A DNA stretch of 64,000 nucleotides, from NCBI RefSeq assembly GCF_024580145.1, contig NZ_JANINI010000001.1, positions 371,429 to 435,428 of the forward strand, written 5' to 3'. Shown here one piece after another: positions 57,657 to 64,000 of this stretch. The notes beneath the pieces are model-generated. The model was not told where the DNA came from, did no database searches, and worked only from the letters and a program-made list of their open reading frames with translations. The DNA comes from Methyloversatilis sp. XJ19-49. Its GTDB lineage: Bacteria > Pseudomonadota > Gammaproteobacteria > Burkholderiales > Rhodocyclaceae. The translations under genes were made by a program, and so were the position numbers. Within the stretch, counting starts at the first letter, position 1, and every line of letters begins with the position of its first letter.

Positions 57657-57972
57657 TCTCGTATGCTGCCAAGCCATGCGTAAGCAAATATGTTCTTGTC
57701 ACCCAAGGCTATTGATGGCCCCGAATGCTGTAAAGCAATATCCCGGCCCGCATGTGATGGAGTGCCGACCGTCCAGGCATCAACCTTAGAGCAGTTTTAC
57801 GAGGCGTGAAAACCGGCGCACCCGATAATGCCTCAGCGCGGGTGGCTGCCTTCGGACGGCGGCACGGCGAGACGGAAAGAAACATTTCCTCACTGTTTGC
57901 AGCCCCAGGCTTGCGAACCATTTACTGACGTGCTCGACTTCCATACGACGACAAACGCAAGGAGAACAGAAA
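57657..57972. other. Divergent intergenic region
   Basis: About 316 bases separating the aminotransferase operon from the pterin dehydratase gene. No gene is seen on either strand. An AGGAGA ribosome binding site (57959-57964) precedes the plus-strand ATG at 57973. No clear terminator or operator was recognised. Confidence 0.5.
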
Positions 57973-58362
57973 ATGTCCAACTGGAGAACCGCCGGGCCGA
58001 ACGAGGCCTTCACACCGGATGAAATCGACGCGCGCCTGAAGGGCGAGCTGCCGAAGTGGTACTACGAGGACGGCTGGATACGCCGCAAGTACAAGACCAG
58101 CGGCTGGAAGGGCACGCTGATGGTCGTGAACACGGTCGGTCATCTGGCCGAAGCGGCCTTCCACCACCCGGATCTCGCGGTGTCCTACGCCTTCGTGATC
58201 GTCAAGCTGATGAACCACGAAGCCAAGGGCGTGACCGAGCGCGACTTCCAGCTGGCGAAGAAGATCGAAGAGGTCGTCATGTGGCAGCCGGCGCTGGCTG
58301 AAGGCTCTGCCCTGGCCGGCACGCCGGACGACCCGCGCTTCAAGTACATCAAGTACGACTGA
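57973..58362 (+). CDS. Pterin-4a-carbinolamine dehydratase-like protein
   Basis: A 129-residue protein matching the PCD/DCoH family: EAAFHHPDLAVSYAFV with the active-site His-His-Pro, then LMNHEAKGVTERDFQLAKKIEEV, which gives the E-x3-HH-P-x5-Y ... H ... D pattern of the family. It recycles the pterin cofactor of aromatic hydroxylases, or in bacteria may serve in molybdopterin or other pterin pathways. No phenylalanine hydroxylase is near. The stop abuts the following GTG start directly. Confidence 0.85.
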   Translation: MSNWRTAGPNEAFTPDEIDARLKGELPKWYYEDGWIRRKYKTSGWKGTLMVVNTVGHLAEAAFHHPDLAVSYAFVIVKLMNHEAKGVTERDFQLAKKIEEVVMWQPALAEGSALAGTPDDPRFKYIKYD

Positions 58363-59553
58363 GTGAGCGGACCGGAACGCCGCGTCGAGCACCATGGTGC
58401 GATCGCCGATCTCGACGCGGCCCAGTGGGACGCGCTGACCGGCGGCCACGCCACGCTGTCGCACGCGCTGCTGGACGCCTTCGAAAGTTCGGGCTGCGTC
58501 ACCGAAGAATCCGGCTGGCAGCCGGACCACCTGTCCGTCCACCAGGGCGGGCAGCTGATCGCGGCCCTGCCCGGTTACCGCAAGCTGCACAGCTATGGCG
58601 AGTACGTGTTCGACTGGTCATGGGCCGAGGCGCTTGAACGGACCGGGCGCCCCTACTACCCGAAGCTGCTCAGTGCCATTCCATTCACGCCGGTGCCGGG
58701 CCCCAGGCTGCTGGCACGCGACACGGCGGCGCGCACCGCGCTGCTCGACGCCTGGCTGGACCATGCGCGTGACAGCGGCGTGTCGTCCGCCCACCTGCTG
58801 TTTCCGGATGCCGACTCGCTCGCCGCGCTGCAGCACCCGTCGCTGCTGCTGCGTCAGTCGGTGCAGTTCCACTGGACCAACGCGGGCTACGACAGCTACG
58901 AAACCTTCCTGTCATCGCTGGCGCGCGACAAGCGGAAGAAGATCCGTCAGGAGCGGCGCCGTGTGGCCGATGCAGGCGTATCGCTGCGGCGCATCGACGG
59001 ATCGGACATCCGCGACGCCGAGCTCGCACTGTTCTTCAAGTGCTACAGCAATACCTATCGCGTGCGCGGTCAGCGCCCGTATCTGAACTTCCGCTTTTTC
59101 GAACTGCTGCGCGAACGTGTGCCGCACGCGCTGATGCTGGTCGTGGCCACTGCAGGCGGGCACGACATCGCCTGCGCACTGAACCTGCGCGACGACCGGC
59201 GGCTGTACGGGCGTTACTGGGGCGAGCTCGAACATCTGCCCTGCCTGCACTTCGAGGCCTGCTACCACCAAGGCATCGAATATGCGATCGAGCGCAAGCT
59301 CGAGGTGTTCGAAGGCGGCGCCCAGGGCGAACACAAGATGGCGCGTGGTTTCGTGCCGGAAACGACCTGGTCGGCGCACTGGCTGCGCGATGCCGATTTT
59401 GCCGACGCCGTGGCGCGCTATCTCGAGCGGGAACGCGCCGGCATGGCGATGCACATCGACGAACTGGAAGAGCGCACGCCTTACCGGCGGGCGGTTCAGG
59501 CGCTGACGACATCAAATCGCGGACCGGGCGCGCTTGATGTCATCAGTCCATGA
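58363..59553 (+). CDS. FemAB-like/GNAT acyltransferase (peptidoglycan biosynthesis type)
   Basis: A 396-residue protein from a GTG immediately after the dehydratase stop. It fits the FemAB-related GNAT family (PF04339-type): a YGEYVFDWSWAEALERTGRPYYPKLLSAIPFTPVPGPRLL segment, SLARDKRKKIRQERRRV and EGGAQGEHKMARGFVPETTWSAHW. The proteins are widespread in proteobacteria next to unrelated genes; function is poorly known and may involve tRNA-dependent or CoA-dependent N-acylation. Confidence 0.88.
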   Translation: MSGPERRVEHHGAIADLDAAQWDALTGGHATLSHALLDAFESSGCVTEESGWQPDHLSVHQGGQLIAALPGYRKLHSYGEYVFDWSWAEALERTGRPYYPKLLSAIPFTPVPGPRLLARDTAARTALLDAWLDHARDSGVSSAHLLFPDADSLAALQHPSLLLRQSVQFHWTNAGYDSYETFLSSLARDKRKKIRQERRRVADAGVSLRRIDGSDIRDAELALFFKCYSNTYRVRGQRPYLNFRFFELLRERVPHALMLVVATAGGHDIACALNLRDDRRLYGRYWGELEHLPCLHFEACYHQGIEYAIERKLEVFEGGAQGEHKMARGFVPETTWSAHWLRDADFADAVARYLERERAGMAMHIDELEERTPYRRAVQALTTSNRGPGALDVISP

Positions 59554-59568
59554 GCGAGCGCCTGAAGC

Positions 59569-60117
59569 TCAGAACGCCGGCTTGTCGGCGGCTTTCTGGT
59601 AGGCCTCGACGCCCGACATGATTTCGCGCTTGGCGTCTTCGATGTCGCCCCAGCCCTGAACCTTGACGAACTTGCCAGGTTCCAGATCCTTGTAGTGCTC
59701 GAAGAAGTGGGAAATCTGGTCCAGCAGGATCTGCGGCAGGTCACGCGGGCTCTGTACCGAGCGGTACATCGGCGTGAGCTTGTCCACCGGCACGGCCAGC
59801 AGCTTGGCATCTTCACCCGCTTCGTCGACCATTTTCAGCATGCCGATCGGACGGCAGCGCACCACCACGCCCGGCGGCAGCGCGAACTGCGCCAGCACGA
59901 GCACATCGACCGGGTCGCCGTCACCGGCGATGGTGTGCGGGATGTAGCCGTAATTGCACGGGTAGTGCATCGCGGTCGACATGAAGCGATCAACGAAGAC
60001 GGCACCCGACTCCTTGTCCACTTCGTACTTGACCGGGTCCGAATGCATCGGGATTTCGATGACCACGTTGAAATCGTTGGGCAGATCCTTGCCCGACGGA
60101 ACTCGTTCCAGACCCAT
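59569..60117 (-). CDS. ppa: Soluble inorganic pyrophosphatase
   Basis: A 182-residue family I pyrophosphatase with [10 protein letters not shown] (the metal-binding D-x-D-P-x-D signature), [15 protein letters not shown] and [17 protein letters not shown]. Present together with the membrane pump (hppA) and pfp about 40 kb away, it implies that soluble PPi hydrolysis must be balanced against PPi conservation. It is convergent with the FemAB-like gene, 15 bases apart. Confidence 0.96.
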   Translation of the reverse strand: MGLERVPSGKDLPNDFNVVIEIPMHSDPVKYEVDKESGAVFVDRFMSTAMHYPCNYGYIPHTIAGDGDPVDVLVLAQFALPPGVVVRCRPIGMLKMVDEAGEDAKLLAVPVDKLTPMYRSVQSPRDLPQILLDQISHFFEHYKDLEPGKFVKVQGWGDIEDAKREIMSGVEAYQKAADKPAF

Positions 60118-60144
60118 GTCTCGCTCCTTTTGAAAAGCCCGCGA

Positions 60145-61122
60145 TTATAGCGATTGTTGCGGCGCAACAGAAGATGTGTCCCGCGACACGATGTCCAGTG
60201 TCACATGGGCCAGCGTCGCCATGCTGCCCAGTTCCTCGCGCAGACGATCGGCATCCAGGCCCGGCGCGGCAGCGAGCGTGAGCAGCAGCGCATGGCGCCC
60301 GGGGGCAAGCAGCCACAGGTGCAGGTCGAGCGCGCGAACGCCGTGCCTTGCAAGGCAGTCGTGGATGTCGTGCAGCAAATGGCTGTCGATCTGACGGTCG
60401 AGCAGCACACCGGCACTGTCGCCGGCCAGTCGCCAGGCCCAGCGCAGGATGAGCACGCCGCCGAGCGCCGCCATGACCGGGTCGAGCCAGGCAATGCCGG
60501 CCCACTTGCCGGCGATCAGCGCCACGATGGCGGCGACTGATGTGATCGCGTCGGCCAGCACGTGAACATAGGCGGCACGCAGATTCTGGTCGGCGTGCCC
60601 GTTCGCATGTTCGTGCGCGTGCTCGTCGCCGTCGTGGTCATGCTCGTGACCGTGCAACAGCCAGGCGCTGAGCAGATTGACGATCAACCCCAGCACAGCG
60701 ACCGCGAGCGCTTCGTCGTAATGGATGTCTTGCGGCGCCTGCAGACGCGACGCCGCCTCGTACAGCATGGCCAGCGCGACGCCTGCGAGCAGCAGGCTGG
60801 ACGAATAGGCCGCCAGATAGGACACCTTGCCCGGGCCGAAGCTGTAATGCGCCTGCCCGGCATGCCTGCGCATATACACGTACGCAAATGCGCTGATGCC
60901 CATTGCTGCCACGTGTGTCGCCATGTGCCAACCGTCGGCCAGCAGCGCCATCGATCCCGTCAGATGGCCGGCGACGATTTCCGTCAGCATGGCGATCGCA
61001 CTCAGCCACAGCACATGGCCGACCGCCTTTTCAGCTTGACGTTGCGACCGCAGGAAGTCGGGCTGACGTACCGGGCAGGACGGCGCTTGCGTGTCCTGTT
61101 CGTCGCGTGAAGGTGTGTTCAT
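60145..61122 (-). CDS. CDF-family divalent metal exporter (DmeF/ZitB-like)
   Basis: A 325-residue cation diffusion facilitator with six membrane helices. LLADGWHMATHVAAMG carries the H-x3-D-like metal site, and VLADAITSVAAIVALIAG the second. A histidine-rich cytoplasmic loop (HGHEHDHDGDEHAHEHANGH) lies between helices 4 and 5. Zinc or cobalt/nickel efflux is likely. The start is as the frame gives, with a 40-residue polar lead. Ppa follows 27 bases downstream. Confidence 0.92.
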   Translation of the reverse strand: MNTPSRDEQDTQAPSCPVRQPDFLRSQRQAEKAVGHVLWLSAIAMLTEIVAGHLTGSMALLADGWHMATHVAAMGISAFAYVYMRRHAGQAHYSFGPGKVSYLAAYSSSLLLAGVALAMLYEAASRLQAPQDIHYDEALAVAVLGLIVNLLSAWLLHGHEHDHDGDEHAHEHANGHADQNLRAAYVHVLADAITSVAAIVALIAGKWAGIAWLDPVMAALGGVLILRWAWRLAGDSAGVLLDRQIDSHLLHDIHDCLARHGVRALDLHLWLLAPGRHALLLTLAAAPGLDADRLREELGSMATLAHVTLDIVSRDTSSVAPQQSL

Positions 61123-61277
61123 CTGGCGATTGTAGGGTGCGACGCTGACGCTGTGACGTCACGCTGCCGCAAAGTCAGCCCGCGGAGACCAGCATGCCGT
61201 ACGAACCCCCTGGCCGCTGGTGTCGACAACCCGCGCAGCGAACACTTGACAGCGGCTCGGCCTTCTGTATTAATACG

Positions 61278-61296
61278 AACCATTCTCATTACTATT
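61278..61296. promoter_or_regulatory. Fur box upstream of hemP
   Basis: AACCATTCTCATTACTATT matches the 19-bp Fur box on the opposite strand (AATAGTAATGAGAATGGTT, with the AATGAGAAT core) closely enough to expect iron repression of hemP and the genes after it. It ends 13 bases before the hemP ATG, overlapping the promoter. Confidence 0.65.
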
Positions 61297-61309
61297 TGTT
61301 TGTTGGCAA

Positions 61310-61495
61310 ATGAATACGCCTGCACCGCTGCTGCCGCAGACACCCGCCAACGCTCCCGCTGCGTCACCCACTCCGTCGCCGACGCTTGATTCGGCGCAGT
61401 TGCTGGGGGGCCGCAAACAGGTCGCCATCAATCACGGTGGCGAACTTTACTCATTGCGCCTCACGCGCAATGGCAAATTGATACTCACCAAATAG
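61310..61495 (+). CDS. hemP: Hemin uptake protein HemP
   Basis: A 61-residue protein whose C-terminal half, SAQLLGGRKQVAINHGGELYSLRLTRNGKLILTK, is the HemP domain; the N-terminal half is Pro/Thr/Ala-rich and disordered. HemP is a small conserved protein at the head of haem and iron uptake loci; recent work in other bacteria suggests a transcriptional activator role. The Fur box lies directly upstream. It is short and easily missed. Confidence 0.9.
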   Translation: MNTPAPLLPQTPANAPAASPTPSPTLDSAQLLGGRKQVAINHGGELYSLRLTRNGKLILTK

Positions 61496-61502
61496 AGTCG
61501 CC

Positions 61503-61718
61503 ATGTACATCTGTCTGTGCGAACCGGTCACCGACCGGGATATCAAGGCTGCGGTCAGCACCGGTTGCCGCAACGTGCGTGACGTCGCCGGACAGCTCGG
61601 CTGCTGCCGGGATTGCGGCAAGTGCGTGCGCGCCGCAAAGGAAGTGATCGACGCTGCCCGGGCTGATCTGCGGGCACTCGTCGTGCATGCGCCGCTGGCG
61701 TCCGGTTGCGCCGCCTGA
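61503..61718 (+). CDS. bfd: Bacterioferritin-associated ferredoxin
   Basis: A 71-residue [2Fe-2S] protein with CLC near the start and CCRDCGKC (C-x2-C) in the middle, giving the four-cysteine BFD-like cluster site. It delivers electrons to bacterioferritin to release stored iron. Located 7 bases after hemP and 88 bases before bfr, so the three are probably one Fur-controlled transcript. Confidence 0.93.
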   Translation: MYICLCEPVTDRDIKAAVSTGCRNVRDVAGQLGCCRDCGKCVRAAKEVIDAARADLRALVVHAPLASGCAA

Positions 61719-61806
61719 AATTGATGCTGTGCAACACAAGCGTTCGTGTGGCCTAGAATGCGATCAGGCGTCACGCCAGTGACACCGCCTGAACAGGAGA
61801 CGGCAC

Positions 61807-62286
61807 ATGAAGGGCGACAAGAAGGTTCTGCAGTATCTGAACAAGCAGCTGGTGAATGAACTGACGGCGATCAACCAGTATTTCCTGCACGCGAAGATGT
61901 ACAAGAGCTGGGGCCTGAAGCAGCTCGGCGACCATGAGCACCACGAGTCGATCGAGGAGATGAAGCATGCGGACGCGTTGATCGAACGCATCCTGCTGCT
62001 CGAAGGCCTGCCCAACCTGCAGGACCTGCACAAGCTGCTGATCGGCGAGAACGTGCCGGAAATGCTCGGCTGTGACCTGAAGATCGAGCACATCTCGCAT
62101 ACGACGCTGAAGGAAGCGATCGCCTGCTGCGAATCCGCGGGCGACTATGTCTCGCGCGACCTGTTCCGTTCGATCCTGGCGGACACCGAAGAACATATCG
62201 ACTGGCTGGAAACCCAGATTGACCTGATCGACAAGATGGGACTGCAGAATTACACGCAGGCCGCGATGGGAGAGATCGGCAGCTGA
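61807..62286 (+). CDS. bfr: Bacterioferritin
   Basis: A 159-residue subunit of the 24-mer iron storage shell. All ferroxidase ligands are visible: Glu18, Glu51, His54, Glu94, Glu127 and His130, and the haem-binding Met52 is in EEMKHAD. It stores iron that the ferredoxin encoded upstream can mobilise. AGGAG (61796-61800) is its ribosome binding site. Confidence 0.96.
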   Translation: MKGDKKVLQYLNKQLVNELTAINQYFLHAKMYKSWGLKQLGDHEHHESIEEMKHADALIERILLLEGLPNLQDLHKLLIGENVPEMLGCDLKIEHISHTTLKEAIACCESAGDYVSRDLFRSILADTEEHIDWLETQIDLIDKMGLQNYTQAAMGEIGS

Positions 62287-62453
62287 GCTGCCGGTCGGGG
62301 CAGGACCGGCAATCGGGTGCCGGCCGTCCCCTCACCGTCACGACCATGGCCCTCACCCGAAGTTGAAGTAGCACGGATGTTCCTTCCCATACTGCCTGCC
62401 GTGACGTTTCCCGCCCACCCGTCGATGCACCCCGTCCACCGGTTGTCACCGGT

Positions 62454-63269
62454 ATGGGCGCGATGAGCAGCGCAGCGCTGGCGGGCGGAGCCGGAACCCT
62501 GCCGCCTCATCTGCCGCCCGCCTTCCGCTTTCCGGCGCCGCCCGAGCGCCCACCGGGCCGGTGGACCGGTCTGCCCGACGCAGGCGCGCCGGCGCGCATC
62601 TTTTCGCTCGGCACGGTACTGTTGCTGCATGGCCTTGCGCTGTTCTGGCTGATGCATGTCCAGCTGCCGCTGCCCAGTGCGCCCGCCACCCTCATGCTGG
62701 CCACACTGATTGCGCCCGAACCGCTGCCGATGGCAGACATCGAGCCGGTGCGCGAGCAGCCGAAGGTGGAGCCCGAGCTGCCGAAGCAGGTCACCAAACC
62801 GGTGCCCCGACGCAAGGAAGTCGTCTTGCCGAAGCTGACTGCGGTTGCCGATGCACCCAGCGCGGAAAGCAGGCCGGTACAGGAGCCTGCGCCGCCGGAG
62901 CCGGTTGCGATCGACGCCGTCCCCGCAACCGCGCCGGAGCCTGCCACGGTCACGGCAGCTCCTGTCGCCGCGCCGCCACCAACACTGGAACCGCCGCGCT
63001 TCGATGCCGCCTACCTGTCGAACCCGAAACCGGCCTACCCGATGCTGTCGCGCCGTGCCGGCGAAGAAGGTCGGGTGATGCTGCGGGTGATGGTGGAGGC
63101 AAACGGCATGCCGTCCCAGGTCGATATCGAAAAGTCGAGCGGATTCCCCCGACTCGACGAGGCCGCGCTGGATGCCGTGCGCAATTGGAAGTTCGTGCCG
63201 GCACGGCGCGGTACCGAAGCGGTCGCCGAGTCGGTCATGGTCCCGCTCAGCTTCAGGCTGCCGCGATGA
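62454..63269 (+). CDS. tonB: TonB-family energy transducer
   Basis: A 271-residue protein with one N-terminal membrane helix (FSLGTVLLLHGLALFWLMHV, around residues 50-70, carrying the His needed to contact ExbB), a long Pro/Glu/Lys-rich rod, and a C-terminal TonB domain (PAYPMLSRRAGEEGRVMLRVMVEANG, ending DAVRNWKFVPARRG). Energises outer-membrane siderophore or haem receptors. It is followed by its own exbB 86 bases later. Two in-frame ATGs (62454 and 62463) are possible starts. Confidence 0.92.
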   Translation: MGAMSSAALAGGAGTLPPHLPPAFRFPAPPERPPGRWTGLPDAGAPARIFSLGTVLLLHGLALFWLMHVQLPLPSAPATLMLATLIAPEPLPMADIEPVREQPKVEPELPKQVTKPVPRRKEVVLPKLTAVADAPSAESRPVQEPAPPEPVAIDAVPATAPEPATVTAAPVAAPPPTLEPPRFDAAYLSNPKPAYPMLSRRAGEEGRVMLRVMVEANGMPSQVDIEKSSGFPRLDEAALDAVRNWKFVPARRGTEAVAESVMVPLSFRLPR

Positions 63270-63355
63270 TTTGACCGGCGTGACTGCTGGCGTACACTGC
63301 GCAGCGATCCTTTTTTGCACTATGGCTTTGATCTGGCTTCACATGGAGAGTCTTG

Positions 63356-64000
63356 ATGAATGAATCACTGGGTTTTGCGCACTTCCTGTCGAATGCGGAT
63401 GCTGTCGCAATCACCATCGTCGTGCTGATGGCGCTCGCGTCAATCGGCACCTGGTTCCTGATCGTGCTCAAGGGCATCGTTGCGCTGCGCCAGCGCAGTG
63501 CCAGCAGCCAGTTCATGGATCGCTTCTGGAACGCCTCGTCGCTGGAAGACGTGGCGCGCGACATGCGGTCCAACGGCGTCACCGATCCGTTCTCGCATCT
63601 GGTGCATGAGGGTTTCAGCGCCGTCGAAACGCTGCGCAATGGCAAGGCGGGCGCGCGCGGCCTGATCGCCACCGGCAGTGCCGACGAATTCCTGACCCGT
63701 GCGCTGAAGCGTTCGATCGAGCGCGACCGCAGCCGCATGGAGTACGGCCAGACCTTCCTTGCGTCGGTCGCGTCCAGCGCGCCGTTCATCGGTCTGCTCG
63801 GCACCGTATGGGGCATCTACCACGCGCTGCTGGCGATCGGCATGTCCGGTCAGGGCACGCTGGACAAGGTGGCGGGCCCGGTCGGCGAGGCGCTGATCAT
63901 GACCGCCATCGGTCTGGCCACCGCCATCCCGGCGGCGCTGGCATTCAACTTCTTTGCACGTTCGACGCGCAACGTGATGGCCGAACTGAACAGCTTCGCG
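63356..64000 (+). CDS. exbB: ExbB-type TonB-complex proton channel, truncated by window end
   Basis: The first 215 residues of an ExbB: an N-terminal helix (ITIVVLMALASIGTWFLIVL), a cytoplasmic loop, then the channel helices with FLASVASSAPFIGLLGTVWGIYHALLAIG and GEALIMTAIGLATAIPAALAFNFFAR. The frame is open at base 64000 and only some 20-30 residues should be missing. It is distinct from the exbB at 25236, which lacks most of the loop sequence seen here. It pairs with the tonB upstream. Confidence 0.93.
   Translation, partial: MNESLGFAHFLSNADAVAITIVVLMALASIGTWFLIVLKGIVALRQRSASSQFMDRFWNASSLEDVARDMRSNGVTDPFSHLVHEGFSAVETLRNGKAGARGLIATGSADEFLTRALKRSIERDRSRMEYGQTFLASVASSAPFIGLLGTVWGIYHALLAIGMSGQGTLDKVAGPVGEALIMTAIGLATAIPAALAFNFFARSTRNVMAELNSFA

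Overview
This GC-rich 64 kb window looks like a chromosomal segment of a betaproteobacterium, most plausibly a Rhodocyclales-type methylotroph related to Methyloversatilis. That assignment is inferred from gene content: an orphan pqqA, a MoxY-like sensor kinase pair, a PPi-dependent phosphofructokinase beside a proton pyrophosphatase, and a PEP-CTERM/exopolysaccharide locus. No rRNA, tRNA or CRISPR array was seen.

Layout. (1) 0.2-5.1 kb: an HlyD / double-ABC / ABC-2 permease export operon of the YhiI-RbbA-YhhJ type on the minus strand, followed by a small membrane protein gene. (2) 6.0-10.2 kb: an AT-richer foreign island. Its first part is a run of integron-style gene cassettes, with attC-like folded sites at 6023-6090 (decayed), 6469-6534 and 7908-7986, including an FRG-domain gene; no integrase gene is present. 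Its second part is peppered with ATAGGGGACAGACCACG palindromic repeats and gene remnants. (3) 10.2-18.3 kb: alpha/beta hydrolase and ohr with a divergent AraC regulator, an orphan pqqA missed by length-based gene finding, a solitary adenine methyltransferase, prolyl iminopeptidase with a MoxY/NarL-like two-component pair, and a periplasmic trypsin-like protease. (4) 18.4-25.8 kb: a long minus-strand run exbB-exbD-lpxK-trm112-kdsB-adk-pfp-hppA, linking envelope lipid A/KDO synthesis with nucleotide and pyrophosphate metabolism. (5) 26.1-28.1 kb: xseA and sodB, preceded by an inverted pair of perfect DnaA boxes.

(6) 28.3-57.7 kb: a large exopolysaccharide region. The first half (28.3-44.5 kb) holds CDP-sugar genes, two unusual fused enzymes (Gfo/Idh/MocA + FAD oxidoreductase; short-chain dehydrogenase + aminotransferase), a secreted clan-A glycoside hydrolase, glycosyltransferases, a PEP-CTERM protein with a candidate sigma-54 promoter, and a 1218-residue RTX/beta-helix protein. 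The second half is a Wzx/Wzy machine. A plus-strand operon (OPX lipoprotein, Wzz/GumC, a Walker-A-defective CpsD-like ATPase, Wzy-like polymerase, two glycosyltransferases) converges on a minus-strand operon (DegT aminotransferase, methyltransferase, polyprenyl-phosphate sugar transferase, UDP-xylose synthase, Wzx flippase). Together they should start, extend, polymerise and export a heteropolysaccharide containing xylose and amino/methylated sugars.

(7) 58.0-64 kb: pterin dehydratase, FemAB-like acyltransferase, soluble pyrophosphatase, a CDF metal exporter, and a Fur-box-headed iron group hemP-bfd-bfr-tonB-exbB, the last cut by the window end.
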